Both the position numbers and the translations under genes were made by a program. Under the pieces are notes generated by a model. That model had not been told where the DNA came from and did not search any database. It saw nothing but the letters and a program-made list of their open reading frames with translations. DNA of 7,068 nucleotides from Eubacteriales bacterium (lineage in GTDB: Bacteria > Bacillota > Clostridia > Peptostreptococcales > Anaerovoracaceae), in the NCBI GenBank assembly GCA_028692535.1, contig JAQUXD010000091.1, positions 1 to 7,068 on the forward strand, written 5' to 3'. Position 1 is the stretch's first letter. Every line of letters starts with the position of its first letter. Below are positions 5,684 to 7,068 of the stretch, piece by piece.

Positions 5684-7068
5684 TTGGAACTGAAAAATTT
5701 CGAATCCTTACGGATCAGTTTAGCTTCTACTGAAAAAATAATGAGTTGGTCTCATGGAGAAGTCAAAAAGCCGGAGACCATCAACTATAGAACATTAAAG
5801 CCGGAAAAAGAGGGTCTTTTTTGTGAAAAGATCTTTGGACCGACGAAGGACTGGGAATGTCACTGCGGTAAATACAAGAGGATTCGCTATAAGGGGATCA
5901 TCTGTGACCGCTGCGGCGTGGAAGTGACCAAAGCCAAGGTCCGCAGAGAGCGGATGGGCCACATCGAACTGGCGACGCCGGTCTCTCATATTTGGTATTT
6001 TAAAGGCATACCGAGCCGAATCGGCCTGGTGCTGGACATCTCTCCGAGAAACTTGGAGAAGGTGCTGTATTTTGCTGCTTATATCGTGATTGATCCGGGT
6101 GCCACAGAAATGGGTTACAAAGAGATTCTGACCGAGCAGCAATACAGAGAATTGAAAGAGCAATACGGCAATCAGTTCAGAGCCGGCATGGGTGCCGAAG
6201 CCGTTCGGGAACTGCTGAAGCAAATCGACATGGATGAGATGTCCAAGGATCTTCGGGCGAAGCTCAAGGACTCTCTGGGCCAGAAAAAAGTACGCATTGT
6301 CCGGCGCCTGGAAGTGATTGAGGCGCTGCGGACATCCGGCAATAAACCGGAATGGATGATTTTGGAAGTGATCCCGGTCATTCCGCCGGATTTGCGGCCT
6401 ATGGTCCAGCTGGACGGCGGACGATTCGCCACTTCGGACCTGAATGATCTGTACCGCAGGGTCATCAACCGGAACAACCGTCTCAAGAGATTGCTTGAGC
6501 TCGGCGCGCCGGACATCATCGTCAGAAATGAAAAAAGGATGCTGCAGGAAGCGGTGGACGCGTTGATCGACAACGGTCGCAGAGGGCGCCCCGTCACCGG
6601 TCCCGGATCCCGCCCCCTCAAATCCCTGTCGGATATGCTCAAGGGAAAACAGGGACGGTTCCGCCAGAATTTGCTGGGCAAGCGCGTCGACTATTCCGGA
6701 CGTTCCGTCATCGTCGTAGGGCCCGAACTGAAATTCTATCAGTGCGGACTGCCCAAGAAGATGGCCTTGGAGCTGTTCAAGCCTTTTATAATGAAAAAAC
6801 TGGTACAGGACGGTTTGGCTCACAACATTAAGAGTGCCAAGCGTATGGTGGAAAAGGTGCGGCCTGAAGTCTGGGACGTGCTGGATGAGGTCATCAAGGA
6901 TCATCCGGTCCTGCTCAACCGGGCGCCGACACTTCACCGCCTGGGCATCCAAGCCTTTGAACCGGTACTGGTGGAAGGCAAAGCCATCAAACTCCATCCG
7001 CTGGTCTGTACCGCATATAATGCCGATTTCGACGGAGATCAGATGGCCGTTCATGTGCCTCTTTCCGT
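5684..7068 (+). CDS. rpoC: DNA-directed RNA polymerase beta' subunit, 5' part (3' end outside window)
   Basis: This is the first 461 codons of beta', about a third to two-fifths of the usual length, cut by the window edge with two bases to spare. Beta' carries the catalytic magnesium ion of RNA polymerase. The N-terminus reads LELKNFESLRISLAS from a TTG initiator (read as Met in the cell), matching clostridial proteins that begin close to an ELNNF-type sequence. The N-terminal zinc site has C59, C61, C74 and C77 in WECHCG...CDRCG. Clamp and lid sequences follow, with LRPMVQLDGGRFATSDLNDL and RVINRNNRLKRLLELGAPDI (about 241-281). The strand around GKRVDYSGRSVIVVGPEL leads to the catalytic NADFDGDQ (446-453), with D448, D450 and D452 matching E. 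coli D460, D462 and D464. The gene lies 62 bases after rpoB, with no clear promoter or terminator between them, so the two are almost certainly co-transcribed. Confidence 0.98.
   Translation, partial: MELKNFESLRISLASTEKIMSWSHGEVKKPETINYRTLKPEKEGLFCEKIFGPTKDWECHCGKYKRIRYKGIICDRCGVEVTKAKVRRERMGHIELATPVSHIWYFKGIPSRIGLVLDISPRNLEKVLYFAAYIVIDPGATEMGYKEILTEQQYRELKEQYGNQFRAGMGAEAVRELLKQIDMDEMSKDLRAKLKDSLGQKKVRIVRRLEVIEALRTSGNKPEWMILEVIPVIPPDLRPMVQLDGGRFATSDLNDLYRRVINRNNRLKRLLELGAPDIIVRNEKRMLQEAVDALIDNGRRGRPVTGPGSRPLKSLSDMLKGKQGRFRQNLLGKRVDYSGRSVIVVGPELKFYQCGLPKKMALELFKPFIMKKLVQDGLAHNIKSAKRMVEKVRPEVWDVLDEVIKDHPVLLNRAPTLHRLGIQAFEPVLVEGKAIKLHPLVCTAYNADFDGDQMAVHVPLS

Noticed and set aside
5658..5693. ATG shortly before rpoC
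   Set aside because: It is out of frame with rpoC and reaches a stop after 11 codons.
5795..7054. Long open frame of 419 codons on the - strand opposite rpoC
   Set aside because: It lies fully opposite highly conserved rpoC codons, shows no recognisable domain, and is the usual by-product of codon bias in a conserved gene.
1..7068. A previously undescribed system hidden in the window
   Set aside because: Nearly all of the sequence is accounted for by five housekeeping genes and their control regions. I saw no mobile-element ends, CRISPR repeats, tRNA, or unassigned coding stretch that would support an extra system.

Overview
The window is a stretch of the conserved bacterial L1-L10-L12-beta-beta' gene cluster. 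In order, all on the + strand, it holds the 3' part of rplA (ribosomal protein L1), rplJ (L10), rplL (L7/L12), a complete rpoB (RNA polymerase beta) and the first third of rpoC (beta'). The RpoB and RpoC sequences have the wording typical of Clostridia (phylum Bacillota). Examples are the RpoB start with a PVKIGRKERMSYSKIE-type leader, the PKHIILDDIIASISYLLNLS segment, and the RpoC segment HCGKYKRIRYKGIICDRCG. Strong purine-rich Shine-Dalgarno sites and an L10 leader of Gram-positive type agree with this. I cannot name a genus from sequence alone. Base composition looks intermediate, roughly half G+C by eye.

Positions 1-462 encode the end of L1. Positions 463-622 form an untranslated leader that matches the L10 leader RNA. 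It has a long closing stem (474-483 with 543-552) around a GC-rich hairpin, a competing pairing between about 541 and 567, and a clear intrinsic terminator (563-600) just upstream of the rplJ ribosome binding site. This is the layout expected for transcription attenuation by the L10(L12)4 complex. rplJ (623-1213) and rplL (1252-1614) follow as a tight pair.

Positions 1615-1766 hold a strong hairpin with only a short T-run (1634-1660), probably a partial terminator. A good sigma-A-type promoter follows (TTGACG, 17 bp, TATTAT), embedded in three abutting inverted repeats, and then the rpoB Shine-Dalgarno site. rpoB (1767-5621) encodes a 1284-residue beta subunit with intact catalytic and rifampicin-pocket residues and an apparent insert of about 40 residues in the lobe domain. 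rpoC starts at a TTG codon (5684) and runs off the window just after the catalytic NADFDGDQ motif.

The genes work together. L10 and L12 build the ribosomal stalk that recruits translation GTPases, and beta and beta' build the RNA polymerase active centre. The leader, the rplL-rpoB hairpin and the rpoB promoter set how much of each is made. I found no mobile element, CRISPR array, tRNA, rRNA or novel accessory system. The points worth a second look are regulatory (leader, promoter dyads) and two lineage-looking protein features (the L10 tail and the RpoB lobe insert).
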